Source of the DNA: Ancylobacter novellus DSM 506
Lineage (GTDB): Bacteria > Pseudomonadota > Alphaproteobacteria > Rhizobiales > Xanthobacteraceae
Direction: 5' to 3'
Assembly: GCF_000092925.1 (NCBI RefSeq)
Contig: NC_014217.1
Location: forward strand, 372,001 to 436,000
Length of the DNA: 64,000 nucleotides
Below the pieces are notes generated by a model that saw only the letters and a list, made by a program, of their open reading frames with translations, ran no database searches and was not told where the DNA came from. The position numbers and the translations under genes were made by a program. The number at the start of each line of letters is the position of its first letter. The first letter of the stretch is position 1. Shown here one piece after another: positions 15,996 to 24,970 of this stretch.

Positions 15996-16760
15996 ATGGC
16001 AGCTCCCACGGCGAGCGGTTCGCAACTCCTCGATCGGGCGGCCTTGCTGCTCGATCTCATCGCCGATGGAACGTCGGAGGGAGCGACGCTGAAGGAGCTC
16101 GTGGAAAGGTCCGGGCTCAACACCGCGACCTGCCACCGCATCCTCAACACGCTGGTCGGGCACCGGCTGCTGGCCCGTGACGACAAGCGCAAGCGCTATC
16201 GGCTCGGGGCCAAGATGTTCATCTATGGCGCGCGGGCCGCGCGTGGGCCGGGCCTCATCAGCCGCTGCGAGATGAGCCTGTCGCGGCTGCGCAAGAAGAC
16301 CGGCGAGACCACGCATCTGATGGCGCGGCACAACCACGATTCCCTCTGTCTCGATCGTCGCGACGGGGAATGCGTGGTGCAGACCCTGACCGGTTCCATC
16401 GGCGGCTCCGTGCCGCTCGGCGCCGGGCCCGGCAGCATCGCCATGCTGGCCTTCCTCGACCGCGAGGAGCAGGAGTTCATCCTGCGCGCCAACGAGCCGC
16501 GCTTCGCCGCCTTCCGCGACCTCGCCGCGGACAAGGTGTGGCGGCTGATCGAGGAGACGCGGGCGCGCGGCCACGCGGTCGACATCGGTGAACTCATCCC
16601 CGGCATTGCCGGCGTCGCCATGCCGATCCTCGACGAGACCGGCGTGCCGGTCGCCTCGCTCGGCTTCACCTTCCTCTGCGCCAAGATCGTGCCCGGCCTG
16701 GTGGAGAACTATGCGGCCCTGTTGCGCGCCGAGATCGACCTGATCGAGAGGCGGAGCTGA
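15996..16760 (+). CDS. IclR family transcriptional regulator
   Basis: This is a 254-residue regulator. The N-terminal winged helix-turn-helix includes LKELVERSGLNTATCHRILNTL (residues about 35-56), and the C-terminal IclR effector domain includes GSVPLGAGPGSIAMLAFL and ends with the GFTFL strand. It is divergent from the binding-protein operon at 11279-15796 and convergent with the SDR at 16768, so it most likely controls the importer and FAD oxidoreductase in response to a small metabolite. Confidence 0.9.
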   Translation: MAAPTASGSQLLDRAALLLDLIADGTSEGATLKELVERSGLNTATCHRILNTLVGHRLLARDDKRKRYRLGAKMFIYGARAARGPGLISRCEMSLSRLRKKTGETTHLMARHNHDSLCLDRRDGECVVQTLTGSIGGSVPLGAGPGSIAMLAFLDREEQEFILRANEPRFAAFRDLAADKVWRLIEETRARGHAVDIGELIPGIAGVAMPILDETGVPVASLGFTFLCAKIVPGLVENYAALLRAEIDLIERRS

Positions 16761-16767
16761 CCGCGGG

Positions 16768-17469
16768 TCAGAACGACTCTTCCAGCGTCCAGTTGACCGC
16801 GAACTCGGCGACGCTCGACGTGTTGGGCAGCTCGATCAGGAAGCGGATGGCGCGGCCGATATCGGCCGGGTCGGTCAGTTCCTCGGCCGTGCGGGTGGTG
16901 AGCGGCAGCCCCATGTCGGTGGCGACGAAGCCCGGGCAGACCGCGGTCGCGCGGATGCCGAGCTCGAAGCCGGTGTGGCGCAGCGCATGGGCGAGCCCGG
17001 TGGCGGCGAATTTCGACACCGAATAGAGGCTGGAGATCGCCGATTTCACCCGTTTGCCGGAGAGCGAGGAAACGATGATCACCCGTCCCCGCCCGCTGGC
17101 GGCAAGGTCGTTCCAGGCCGCCTTGGCGAGCCGGCGCGGCGCGGCGACATGCACCTCCATCAGCCGCGCAAGTTCCTCGTCTTCGGCGGCGATCACGTCC
17201 TTGCGGATCATGATGCCGGCATTGGCCACTACCGCGTCGATGCCGCCGAAGCGGGCGCGCGCCTCCGCCACCCAGCGCTCGGCCGCGGCCGGATCGGTCG
17301 CCTCATAGGCGCAGGCCTGCACCTGGCCGGGACCTTCCTCCGCCCAGTCGGGCAAAGCCGGGCTGCGCATGCCGAGCGAGACGTTCCAGCCGGCCTGCAT
17401 CATGACGCGGCCGGTGGCCGCGCCGATGCCGCGCCCGCCGCCGGAGATGAGAACGGTGCGTGCGGTCAT
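16768..17469 (-). CDS. SDR family oxidoreductase
   Basis: This is a 233-residue short-chain dehydrogenase with Rossmann motif SGGGRGIG, NAG and the catalytic Ser-Tyr-Lys set (SSLSGK, then YSVSK). The start at 17469 has GAGAGG six bases upstream; an earlier in-frame start at 17505 would overlap the upstream gene. It lies 10 bases after the FAD oxidoreductase at 17480-18802 and is probably cotranscribed, perhaps reducing or oxidising the aldehyde, ketone or alcohol made from the amine product. The substrate is not known. Confidence 0.87.
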   Translation of the reverse strand: MTARTVLISGGGRGIGAATGRVMMQAGWNVSLGMRSPALPDWAEEGPGQVQACAYEATDPAAAERWVAEARARFGGIDAVVANAGIMIRKDVIAAEDEELARLMEVHVAAPRRLAKAAWNDLAASGRGRVIIVSSLSGKRVKSAISSLYSVSKFAATGLAHALRHTGFELGIRATAVCPGFVATDMGLPLTTRTAEELTDPADIGRAIRFLIELPNTSSVAEFAVNWTLEESF

Positions 17470-17479
17470 GGCGAACCTC

Positions 17480-18802
17480 TCAGGCGTGAGGCGGAAGCTC
17501 GGCACCCTCGCGCCGCGCGGCGCGGGTGTCGGCGTAGCGGAAATAGCGCAGCCGCAGCTTCGGCGCGTAGTCCATGTAGAAGGGTGCCGCCTTCAGCGGC
17601 TCGACGCGCAGCGACAGGTCCTTCTCCGGCACGCCCATCGCCCATTCGGAAAGGATGCCGCCGAGCATCGAGCCGGTCGGCACGCCGCGGCCGGACAGGC
17701 CGGTCAGTGCAACCACGCCCGGCGCTAGGCCGTAGAGGCGCGGCACCGTCCGCACCTGCATGTCGAGCTCGCCATACCAGAAATATTCCCAGCGGATCGG
17801 CTGCCGGATCTGCGGGTGCAGCCATTTCAGCCGGTCGGCCATCACCTGGTGGGTGTAGGGGATGTCGCTGCCGCGCGCGCCCATCGGGAACATGGAGGCG
17901 ACGATGCGGCCCTCGGCATTGTACTTGTAGACGTAGATGTCGCCGCGCCCGTCATGCATCGTGGTGTCCTGCGGCAGCACGGATCGGCGCACATCCGGGT
18001 CGAGCGGCTGGGTGGCGCAGACGAAGACCCTGAGGATCTTGAAGCTGCGGTCGAGCTTGGGCCACGCCTTCACCGTATAGGCGCCGGTGGCGAAGATCAC
18101 CTTGTCGGCGACGACCTCGCCCTGCGGCGTCCTGACCTTCCAGCGCAGCCCTTCCGGCTCGACATCCTCCGCCGGCGAGGCGGTGTAGAGCGTGCCGCCC
18201 TCCTGCATCACCGCGCGGGCAAGGCCGCGGGCATAGCCGAGCGGGTTCATGTGCCCGGCTTCCTCGTGGAGCCAGCCGCCATAGAAGCGCGGGCTTCCGG
18301 TGAGCGTCTCGACCTCGTCGCGCCCGAGCAGCCGGGTGCGGGCGCCGACATCGTTGTACTGCTCGACCTTGCCTTTCAGCAGCTCGACCGCGCCGGGCCG
18401 CAGGGCGCCCATCACATAGCCGTTCTGCCGCCATTCGCAGTCGATCTGGTAGTCGCGGATCATCGCCCCCACGCGGTCGTTCGCCCGCGTCTGGCGGTGG
18501 ATGAGGCGCTCGGCCCAAGGCTCGCCGAGGATCTTCCGCAGCGACGGCAGGCTGTAATAGCTGAAGGTCGGGGTGCAGTGGCCGGCATTGCGGCCAGAGC
18601 CGCCGAAGCCGGCCTCCTCGGCCTCCAGCAGCACCACCTTCACCCCCTGCCGTGCGAGTTCCAGAGCGGTGGTGAGGCCGGTGAAGCCGGCGCCGACGAC
18701 ACAGACATCGGCGCTGACGCGGCCTTCGAGCCGTGTCGTCTGTGGTGCCGGCGCGGCAGTGGCGTACCAGAGGGTGGTGGCGAAGGGGGAGAACTTGCTC
18801 AT
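17480..18802 (-). CDS. FAD-dependent oxidoreductase, gamma-glutamylputrescine oxidase (PuuB)-like
   Basis: This is a 440-residue cytoplasmic flavoprotein. The FAD motif is VCVVGAGFTGLTTALELA near residue 33, followed by the SGRNAGHCTP segment common in PuuB-like amine oxidases, and the C-terminal GLSGRGVPTGSMLGG. The N-terminal WYATAA is also typical of PuuB relatives. The start is set at ATG 18802, which opens with the family-like N-terminus; an in-frame start at 18856 would add 18 residues. It is first in an operon with the SDR at 16768-17469. The substrate is likely a primary or secondary amine. Confidence 0.86.
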   Translation of the reverse strand: MSKFSPFATTLWYATAAPAPQTTRLEGRVSADVCVVGAGFTGLTTALELARQGVKVVLLEAEEAGFGGSGRNAGHCTPTFSYYSLPSLRKILGEPWAERLIHRQTRANDRVGAMIRDYQIDCEWRQNGYVMGALRPGAVELLKGKVEQYNDVGARTRLLGRDEVETLTGSPRFYGGWLHEEAGHMNPLGYARGLARAVMQEGGTLYTASPAEDVEPEGLRWKVRTPQGEVVADKVIFATGAYTVKAWPKLDRSFKILRVFVCATQPLDPDVRRSVLPQDTTMHDGRGDIYVYKYNAEGRIVASMFPMGARGSDIPYTHQVMADRLKWLHPQIRQPIRWEYFWYGELDMQVRTVPRLYGLAPGVVALTGLSGRGVPTGSMLGGILSEWAMGVPEKDLSLRVEPLKAAPFYMDYAPKLRLRYFRYADTRAARREGAELPPHA

Positions 18803-18880
18803 GGTCGTTGCTGCTGGGGCAGGCTCCAGACTCCTTGGATATCCGTAGCCGACCACGCAACCGCCGACCGCGTCAACGAT

Positions 18881-18931
18881 GTTTCATAATGAGAATTTCA
18901 TATGCTGATATTTTCACATATTGATAAATCG
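18881..18931. repeat. AT-rich block with three TTTCA direct repeats upstream of the FAD oxidoreductase
   Basis: TTTCA occurs at about 18882, 18896 and 18912, spaced 14 and 16 bases, each followed by an AT-rich TGA or TAT-containing stretch. The block sits 80-130 bases before the minus-strand oxidoreductase start and stands out in a GC-rich genome. It may be a promoter region with regulator sites; no protein can be named. Confidence 0.35.
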
Positions 18932-19051
18932 TAAGGTGGCACGACGTAGGCACCGGATCGTGGCAAACGGCAATGTGGCGCGTCGCGGGCTTTTTCGCGG
19001 CGCCGCACGGTGCTAGTGTCGCCGCGGTCCGTTTGTGAAGGAGAGGTAGCA

Positions 19052-19342
19052 ATGTCGAGAGTTCCAGCTACCCTGTTGGCCGTCATTATGTTGGCGGCAT
19101 CCGCCGCGGCGCCGGCATTCGCCCAGGATGCGGGCACGATGCCCGGCAACCTCAACAACCTGAACCAGCCGGTGATTCCGCCCGGCAACCCCGACAATCT
19201 GAACCCCGGCGCCGACGCGCCGCAGCCCCTCACCGGGGAGCTGGTGCCTCTGCCCGGCCCGCCGCCGGTGGGCGGCGCAGCCGATCTCAAGCTGCCGGAC
19301 TGCGCTCCGCCCAATTGCGGCACGCCGCAGATCATGCAGTAG
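19052..19342 (+). CDS. Small secreted Pro/Asn-rich hypothetical protein
   Basis: This is a 96-residue protein preceded by a strong ribosome site (AAGGAGAGG). A clear signal peptide covers residues 1-25 and ends in A-F-A-Q. The mature part is rich in Pro, Asn, Gly and Asp and contains an approximate repeat, PGNLNNLNQP then PGNPDNLNPG. Two cysteines near the C-terminus (DCAPPNCGT) could form a disulfide. I do not recognise a family. It stands alone between the amine oxidase unit and the carnitine locus. Periplasmic or secreted location is predicted from the signal peptide. Confidence 0.7.
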   Translation: MSRVPATLLAVIMLAASAAAPAFAQDAGTMPGNLNNLNQPVIPPGNPDNLNPGADAPQPLTGELVPLPGPPPVGGAADLKLPDCAPPNCGTPQIMQ

Positions 19343-19537
19343 CGCCTCGCCATTAGAGGCTTCCCGCGGCTGGTGATCCGGTTTCCGCGCCGAGCGGGCT
19401 CCGCGCCGTGGCGCGTGCTCGCGCGCTTCGTATTCGGCTATCCGGCGTGCGGAATTGGTCAAGCAGCGGAGGTTGCCGGGCGTAGGCTTTCCCTTGCGGT
19501 GCCGCCAGCGGCATGATCGCCAACACGGGGAACAGCA

Positions 19538-20482
19538 ATGATTTTACGCAGTCTCGTTGCCTGCCTCAGCTTGTCCGCCACGCTGCTCGGCTCGCCCGCC
19601 TTCGCCAGCGAGCCGGCTGCGTGCGCCAAGCCGCGCTTCTCCGATGTCGGCTGGACCGACATCACCGCCACCACCACCATCGCCAGCCAGATCCTGCAGA
19701 GCCTCGGCTACAAGCCGGAGGTCTCGGTGCTCTCCGTCGCCATCACCTTCAAGGCGCTGGAGAATGGCGACCGCGACATCTTCCTCGGCAACTGGATGCC
19801 CTTGCAGGAGCCGACGCAGGGGCCGCTGGTCAAGGCCGGCAAGGTCGACGTCGTCGTCGACAACCTCAAGGACGCCCGCATCGGCTTCGCCACCTCGAAG
19901 GAGGCCCATGACGCCGGCCTGAAGACCTATGCCGACATCGCCAAGTTCAAGGATCAGCTCGGCGGCAAGCTCTACGGTATCGAGGCCGGCAGCGGCGCCA
20001 ACAACACCATCTCGAAGATGATCACCGAAGACACCTTCGGCCTGAAGGGCTTCGACCTCGTCGAATCCAGCGAGCAGGGCATGCTGGCCCAGGTATCGCA
20101 GAAGATTCGCATGAAGCAGCCGGTGGTGTTCTTCGGCTGGCGGCCGCACCCGATGAACGTCAACCTGCCGATCGCCTATCTCTCGAACGGCAACGACGTC
20201 TTCGGCCCGAATGACGGCGGCGCCACCGTGGTGACGCTGACCCGGCCGGGCTACGTCAAGGAATGCCCGAATGTCGGCCGGCTGCTCACCAACCTCGTCT
20301 TCGACGTGGCCATGGAGGACCGGCTGATGAGCGACATCCTCGACAAGGGGATGACGCCGGACGCCGCCGTGCGTGCCTGGCTGAAGGAGAACCCGGCCGT
20401 GCTCGACAAATGGCTCGCCGGCGTGACCACCTTCGACGGCAAGCCCAGCGTGACCGCGGTGAAGAGCGGGCTGGGCCTCTGA
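19538..20482 (+). CDS. Choline/carnitine/betaine ABC transporter substrate-binding protein (ChoX/CaiX-like)
   Basis: This is a 314-residue OpuAC-type binding protein with a signal peptide ending near residue 24 (AFAS). The mature sequence shows the quaternary-amine binding pattern, for example DVGWTDITATTTIA, the FLGNWMP segment and VVFFGWRPHPMN, whose aromatic residues resemble the choline-binding cage of ChoX. No permease or ATPase follows; the next gene, converging 2 bases away, is a carnitine-type regulator. In pseudomonads CaiX is a carnitine-specific binding protein that shares a choline core transporter encoded elsewhere. That arrangement fits here, but it is an inference. Confidence 0.85.
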   Translation: MILRSLVACLSLSATLLGSPAFASEPAACAKPRFSDVGWTDITATTTIASQILQSLGYKPEVSVLSVAITFKALENGDRDIFLGNWMPLQEPTQGPLVKAGKVDVVVDNLKDARIGFATSKEAHDAGLKTYADIAKFKDQLGGKLYGIEAGSGANNTISKMITEDTFGLKGFDLVESSEQGMLAQVSQKIRMKQPVVFFGWRPHPMNVNLPIAYLSNGNDVFGPNDGGATVVTLTRPGYVKECPNVGRLLTNLVFDVAMEDRLMSDILDKGMTPDAAVRAWLKENPAVLDKWLAGVTTFDGKPSVTAVKSGLGL

Positions 20483-20484
20483 TC

Positions 20485-21450
20485 TCACGACCTGGTTCGG
20501 CGCGCGGCCGAGGGCGGCGCGCCGAATTGCCGTCGATAGGCGCGCGAAAGCGAGGCGATGGCGGAAAAGCCCGTCCGCTCGGCGATGTCGGCGATGGGCA
20601 GATTCGTGTCCAGCACCAGCCGCCGCGCCGCATTCAGCCGCAGCGTCACGTAGTAGACGCCGGGCGACACGTCGACGGTCTTCTGGAACAGCGTCTCCAG
20701 CCCCCGCGTCGATACGCCCACCCGGCGCGCAATGGCGGCGATGGTGAGCGGCCGGTCGATATGGGTCTCCATGATGCGGATCGCCTCCGCCACGCGCGGC
20801 TCGTGCTGGCGGATGCGCCCGAGCGAGACGATGGGCTGCACGTCCGAGCCGGTGCGCACCTCCTCGTAGATATAGAGGCTGGCGACGTCGAGCGCGGCGG
20901 AATAGCCGTTGCGGGCGCGGATCAGCGACAGCATGCAGTCGAGCGCCGGCGTCGCCCCGCCGGTGGTGAACACCGGCTCGTCGACGACGAAGCGGTCCGG
21001 CTCGACATCCGCATTCGGGAAGCGGGCGGCGAAATCCTCCAGATCTTCCCAATGCGTGGTCGCCCGGCGCCCGTCGAGCAGTCCGGCGAAGCCCATCAGC
21101 CAGGAGCCGGATTCAATGCCGCCGACGATCTTCGAGCGGGTGGCGCCGGCGCGCAGGCTTTTCAGGATGCGCGGCGTCGCATGATGCACCGCGTCGAAGG
21201 CGGCGACGACGATCAACGCGTCCTGCTGCATCGACGGGTCGAACGCTCCGTCAACCGGAATCGGCAAGCCACAGCTCGCCACGGGCATCTGCCCGTCGAT
21301 CGAGGTGAGCTTCCAGCGATAGGCGGCGCGCCCGAGCACGCGGTTGGCGCCGCGCATCGGGTCGAGCGTCGCCGCCAGCGACAGCAGCGACAGGCCGGAG
21401 AACAGCAGCAGCGTGACGTCGAGCGGCTCGTCGGAATGGGCGAAGATCAT
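20485..21450 (-). CDS. cdhR: GlxA-type AraC regulator, probable carnitine catabolism activator CdhR
   Basis: This is a 321-residue regulator with an N-terminal DJ-1/PfpI-like domain (residues about 10-180; segments DPMRGANRV and GGIESGSWLMGFAGLLDG) and a C-terminal AraC double helix-turn-helix (ITIAAIARRVGVSTRGLE-like pattern, then IADIAERTGFSAIASLSR). This architecture is that of GlxA, GbdR and CdhR, which activate glycine betaine and carnitine genes. It is divergent from the BKACE/carnitine dehydrogenase operon with about 100 bases between starts, supporting CdhR rather than GbdR. Confidence 0.85.
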   Translation of the reverse strand: MIFAHSDEPLDVTLLLFSGLSLLSLAATLDPMRGANRVLGRAAYRWKLTSIDGQMPVASCGLPIPVDGAFDPSMQQDALIVVAAFDAVHHATPRILKSLRAGATRSKIVGGIESGSWLMGFAGLLDGRRATTHWEDLEDFAARFPNADVEPDRFVVDEPVFTTGGATPALDCMLSLIRARNGYSAALDVASLYIYEEVRTGSDVQPIVSLGRIRQHEPRVAEAIRIMETHIDRPLTIAAIARRVGVSTRGLETLFQKTVDVSPGVYYVTLRLNAARRLVLDTNLPIADIAERTGFSAIASLSRAYRRQFGAPPSAARRTRS

Positions 21451-21554
21451 CGCGCACCGGTCGGCTTCGTAGAATGGAAAATCGTCTACGCAAATAGTTG
21501 CGTCACGGAAGCGCGATCACGTCAAGCTCCGCCCAATCAGCAGGGAGGCACGAC

Positions 21555-22457
21555 ATGCCGTTGTCGATGAATCGCGAGGTCTTCATCACCTGCGCCGTGA
21601 CCGGCGCCGGCGACACGGTGGGGCGCTCGTCCCATGTGCCGGTGACGCCGCAGCAGATCGCCGAGAGCGCGATCGACGCGGCGAAGGCGGGGGCGGCGGT
21701 GGTGCATTGCCATGTGCGCGATCCCGAGACGGGGGCCGCGTCGCGCCGCCGCGACCTGTTCCGCGAGGTGACGGATCGTATCCGCTCGGCCGAGGTTGAC
21801 GTGGTGCTCAACCTGACCGCCGGCATGGGCGGCGACCTCGTCTTCGGCAGCGTCGAGGCCCCGTTCCCGGTGAACGCGGCCGGCACCGACATGGCGGGCG
21901 CCACCGAGCGCGTCGCCCATGTCGCCGAGTGCCTGCCGGAGATCTGCACGCTCGACTGCGGCACGATGAACTTCAACCTCGGCGACTACGTCATGACCAA
22001 CACGCCCTCCATGCTGCGCGCGATGGCGCGGCAGATGACGGCGCTGGGCGTGCGGCCGGAGATCGAGGCCTTCGACACCGGCCACCTCTGGTTCGCCAAG
22101 CAGCTGGCCGAGGAAGGGCTGATCGAGAACCCGGTGCTGATCCAGCTCTGCATGGGCATTCCGTGGGGGGCGCCAGACGACCTGAATACGTTCATGGCCA
22201 TGGTCAACAACGTGCCGGCGAATTGGACCTTCTCCGCCTTCTCCATCGGCCGCAACGCGCTGGCCTATCCCGCTGCGGCGGTGCTGGCGGGCGGCAATGT
22301 CCGCGTCGGGCTGGAGGACAACCTCTATGCCGGCAAGGGCCAGCTCGCCACCAATGCGCAGCTTGTCGAGAAGGCCGCGACCGTGGTGACGAATATGGGC
22401 GCGCGCATCCTTGGACCGCAGGAGGTCCGCGAAAAACTCAAGCTGGTGAAGCGCTGA
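21555..22457 (+). CDS. BKACE family beta-keto acid cleavage enzyme (probable 3-dehydrocarnitine cleavage)
   Basis: This is a 300-residue TIM-barrel zinc enzyme of the BKACE (formerly DUF849, Kce) family. These enzymes condense a beta-keto acid with acetyl-CoA and cleave it to acetoacetate and a new acyl-CoA. The zinc-binding HCHVRDPETG segment lies near residue 51 and the N-terminal ITCAVTGAGDT is also typical. ATG 21555 follows AGGGAGG. It precedes a carnitine dehydrogenase-thioesterase gene by 11 bases, so it most likely makes betainyl-CoA and acetoacetate from 3-dehydrocarnitine. Confidence 0.9.
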   Translation: MPLSMNREVFITCAVTGAGDTVGRSSHVPVTPQQIAESAIDAAKAGAAVVHCHVRDPETGAASRRRDLFREVTDRIRSAEVDVVLNLTAGMGGDLVFGSVEAPFPVNAAGTDMAGATERVAHVAECLPEICTLDCGTMNFNLGDYVMTNTPSMLRAMARQMTALGVRPEIEAFDTGHLWFAKQLAEEGLIENPVLIQLCMGIPWGAPDDLNTFMAMVNNVPANWTFSAFSIGRNALAYPAAAVLAGGNVRVGLEDNLYAGKGQLATNAQLVEKAATVVTNMGARILGPQEVREKLKLVKR

Positions 22458-22468
22458 GAGGGATCGAC

Positions 22469-23980
22469 ATGACGAGCCTTGCCCCCATCTCCCGCGCCGC
22501 CTGCATCGGCGGCGGCGTCATCGGCGGCGGTTGGGTCGCCCGCTTCCTGCTCGCTGGCATCGACGTGAAGGTGTTCGACCCGCATCCTGAGGCCGAGCGT
22601 ATTGTGGCTGAGGTGCTCGCCAATGCCGAGCGCGCCTATGGGCTGCTGACCAGCGTGCCGTTGCCGCCGCGCGGCCGGCTGACCTTCTGCGCCAGCGTCG
22701 GCGAGGCGGTAGCGGATGCTGAGTGGATTCAGGAGAGCGTGCCGGAACGGCTCGACCTCAAGCGCCGGGTGCTCGCCGAGATCGACGCCGCCGCACCGGC
22801 GGACGCGCTCATCGGTTCCTCCACCTCCGGCCTCCTGCCCTCCGACCTTCAGGAGGGGCTGGGTCATCCCGAGCGCCTCTTCGTCGCCCACCCCTACAAC
22901 CCGGTCTATCTCCTGCCGCTCGCCGAGATCGTCGGCGGCAAGGCCACAAGCGCCGCCACCATCGCGCGGGCGAAGGATGCGCTCGACGCCATCGGCATGA
23001 AGGGCGTCGTCATCGCCCGCGAGATCGAGGCCTTCGTCGGCGACCGGCTGCTGGAGGCGCTGTGGCGCGAGGCGCTGTGGCTGATCAAGGACGACATTTG
23101 CGACGTCGAGACGCTCGACGACGTGATCCGCTATTCCTTCGGCCTGCGCTGGGCGCAGATGGGCCTGTTCCAGACCTACCGCATCGCCGGCGGCGAGGCA
23201 GGCATGCGCCATTTCCTCGCCCAATTCGGCCCGTGCCTGCAATGGCCGTGGACCAAGCTGACCGATGTCGTCGACCTCGACGAGGCGCTGGTCGAGAAGA
23301 TCGGCGCCCAATCGGATGCGCAGGCGAAGGGCCTCTCGATCCGCCAGCTCGAGCGCATCCGCGACGAGAACCTCGTCGGCATATTGCAGGCACTGAAGGC
23401 AGGACAGGGCGGCGAGGGCTGGGGTGCGGGCAAGCTGCTCGCCGAATTTGAGCAGCGGCTGCGCGAGAGCGCGGGCCACGCGGACGCCGTCGACATCCAT
23501 GCGCCGCTGCCGCTGGTCGAGACCCGCGTGTCGCCGGCCTGGATCGACTATAACGGCCACATGACCGAACACCGCTATCTGCAGGTGTTCGGCGACACCA
23601 CCGACGCGCTGCTGCGCCTCATCGGCGCCGACCTCGCCTATGTCGAGGGTGGCCACTCCTACTACACGGTGGAGACGCATCTGCGGCACCTCGACGAGGC
23701 GCATCTCGGCGAGGCGTTGCGCGCGACCTGCCAGATCCTGTCGGTGGACGAGAAGCGCATCCACATCTTCCACCGGCTCTTCGCCGGCGCGGGGAACCGC
23801 GAGGTCGCCACCGCCGAGCAGATGCTGCTGCATGTCGACACCAGGGCCGGCCGGGCGACGCCCGCGCCGGAGATCATCCTCGCCCGGCTTCGTCCGATCG
23901 CCACGGCGCACGCCCAGCTCGACGCGCCCGAGGGCGCCGGCCGCGCCGTCGGCCAGAAGCGGTCGATGGCCGCCGTGTGA
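22469..23980 (+). CDS. lcdH: L-carnitine 3-dehydrogenase fused to betainyl-CoA thioesterase
   Basis: This is a 503-residue bifunctional protein. Residues about 1-320 are a 3-hydroxyacyl-CoA dehydrogenase-like NAD enzyme (CIGGGVIGGGWVARF near residue 12, catalytic HPYNPVYLLPLAEIVGG) that oxidises L-carnitine to 3-dehydrocarnitine. Residues about 347-490 form a hot-dog thioesterase, starting at VSPAWIDYNGHM, which would release glycine betaine from betainyl-CoA made by the preceding BKACE enzyme. The two genes thus cover carnitine to glycine betaine plus acetoacetate. This fusion is known from other rhizobia-related bacteria. ATG 22469 follows GAGAGGGA. Confidence 0.92.
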   Translation: MTSLAPISRAACIGGGVIGGGWVARFLLAGIDVKVFDPHPEAERIVAEVLANAERAYGLLTSVPLPPRGRLTFCASVGEAVADAEWIQESVPERLDLKRRVLAEIDAAAPADALIGSSTSGLLPSDLQEGLGHPERLFVAHPYNPVYLLPLAEIVGGKATSAATIARAKDALDAIGMKGVVIAREIEAFVGDRLLEALWREALWLIKDDICDVETLDDVIRYSFGLRWAQMGLFQTYRIAGGEAGMRHFLAQFGPCLQWPWTKLTDVVDLDEALVEKIGAQSDAQAKGLSIRQLERIRDENLVGILQALKAGQGGEGWGAGKLLAEFEQRLRESAGHADAVDIHAPLPLVETRVSPAWIDYNGHMTEHRYLQVFGDTTDALLRLIGADLAYVEGGHSYYTVETHLRHLDEAHLGEALRATCQILSVDEKRIHIFHRLFAGAGNREVATAEQMLLHVDTRAGRATPAPEIILARLRPIATAHAQLDAPEGAGRAVGQKRSMAAV

Positions 23981-23995
23981 AGCGGAGCCGCTTCA
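23978..23995 (+). other. Perfect short hairpin at the lcdH stop codon
   Basis: The 18-base sequence from the lcdH TGA onward is an 8-bp palindrome (TGAAGCGG with CCGCTTCA) around two central bases. It could mark the 3' mRNA end, but no U-tract follows. Confidence 0.4.
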
Positions 23996-24310
23996 GCGGC
24001 CCTCCTCGCATTCAAGCGTGCATTGTCGTAACCGACCGGCTTCACGCCGCGATATCGTTGTTCTTCGTCTTTCTGCCCGTACTCGTGTGGACGGTGCGGG
24101 CAGGGCGAATGATTTGTGCGAAGAGTTCGGGATTCCCGCCGTTCCGGCCGGTGATCCGCGAGACCGGGTTTCGGAGATGCTGCGCGGGAACCCATCCGGC
24201 CCGGCGGGCATTCAGCCCATGACAGCCGCCGCGGCGATAGCCGATCCCCCGCGGCACCGGACCGTCCGAACATCCGCCAAATCCAGGCCCTACAACGATC
24301 GGATCACGAT
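23996..24310. other. Intergenic region with no supported gene
   Basis: About 315 bases separate the carnitine locus from the aldehyde oxidoreductase operon. An 81-codon open frame starting with GTG at 23977 has a short hydrophobic run but no ribosome site and no family resemblance, so it is not called. A promoter for the paoA-like gene must lie here, but none is convincing. Confidence 0.5.
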
Positions 24311-24970
24311 ATGCATAGCCATTCCGAACCCGGGCTCTCGCGCCGCGACCTGCTCGCCGCGGGTGCCGCGACCGTCGCCGGAAGTGCGGCTGTGGGTCCC
24401 GCGCACGCTCAAGATGCGGTGAGCACGACGTCCGTCGACACCGCGCCGCGCGCGCCGATCCACGCTCCCGTCCGCTTCACCGTCAACGGCCGCGCGCAGG
24501 CGCTGGAGCTCGATACCCGCACCTCGCTGCTCGACGCGCTGCGCGAGCATCTCCACCTCACCGGCACCAAGAAGGGCTGCGATCACGGCCAGTGCGGCGC
24601 CTGCACGGTGATGGTCGACGGGGTGCGCATCAATTCCTGCCTGACGCTGGCGGTGATGCACGAGGGCGCCGAGGTCACCACCATCGAGGGGCTCGGCACG
24701 CCGGAGCGGCTGCACGCGATGCAGGCCGCCTTCGTCAAGCATGACGGCTACCAGTGCGGCTATTGCACGCCCGGCCAGATCTGTTCGGCCGTGGCGGTGC
24801 TCGATGAGATCAAGGCCGGCATTCCGAGCCACGTCACCGCCGACATCACCGCGACGCCGGAATTCTCGGTCGACGAGGTCCGCGAGCGCATGAGCGGCAA
24901 TATCTGCCGCTGCGGCGCCTATTCCAACATCATCGAGGCCATCACCGAGGTGGCGGGGAGGGCGGCATGA
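24311..24970 (+). CDS. paoA: Periplasmic aldehyde oxidoreductase, [2Fe-2S] subunit (PaoA-like)
   Basis: This is a 219-residue xanthine oxidase-family iron-sulfur subunit. A twin-arginine signal (SRRDLL at residues 10-15) is followed by an alanine-rich segment ending near AHAQ, so the folded complex is exported by Tat. The plant-type cluster binds at [11 protein letters not shown] and NSC. The second cluster binds at CGYCTPGQ and CRCGAYS. The gene overlaps the next by 4 bases. With the following FAD and molybdenum subunits it forms a PaoABC heterotrimer that oxidises aldehydes, often aromatic, for detoxification. Confidence 0.92.
   Translation: MHSHSEPGLSRRDLLAAGAATVAGSAAVGPAHAQDAVSTTSVDTAPRAPIHAPVRFTVNGRAQALELDTRTSLLDALREHLHLTGTKKGCDHGQCGACTVMVDGVRINSCLTLAVMHEGAEVTTIEGLGTPERLHAMQAAFVKHDGYQCGYCTPGQICSAVAVLDEIKAGIPSHVTADITATPEFSVDEVRERMSGNICRCGAYSNIIEAITEVAGRAA

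Noticed and set aside
23977..24222. 81-codon open frame after lcdH with a short hydrophobic stretch
   Set aside because: The GTG overlaps the lcdH stop but there is no ribosome site, no homology I recognise, and the composition drifts at its end. Too weak to call.
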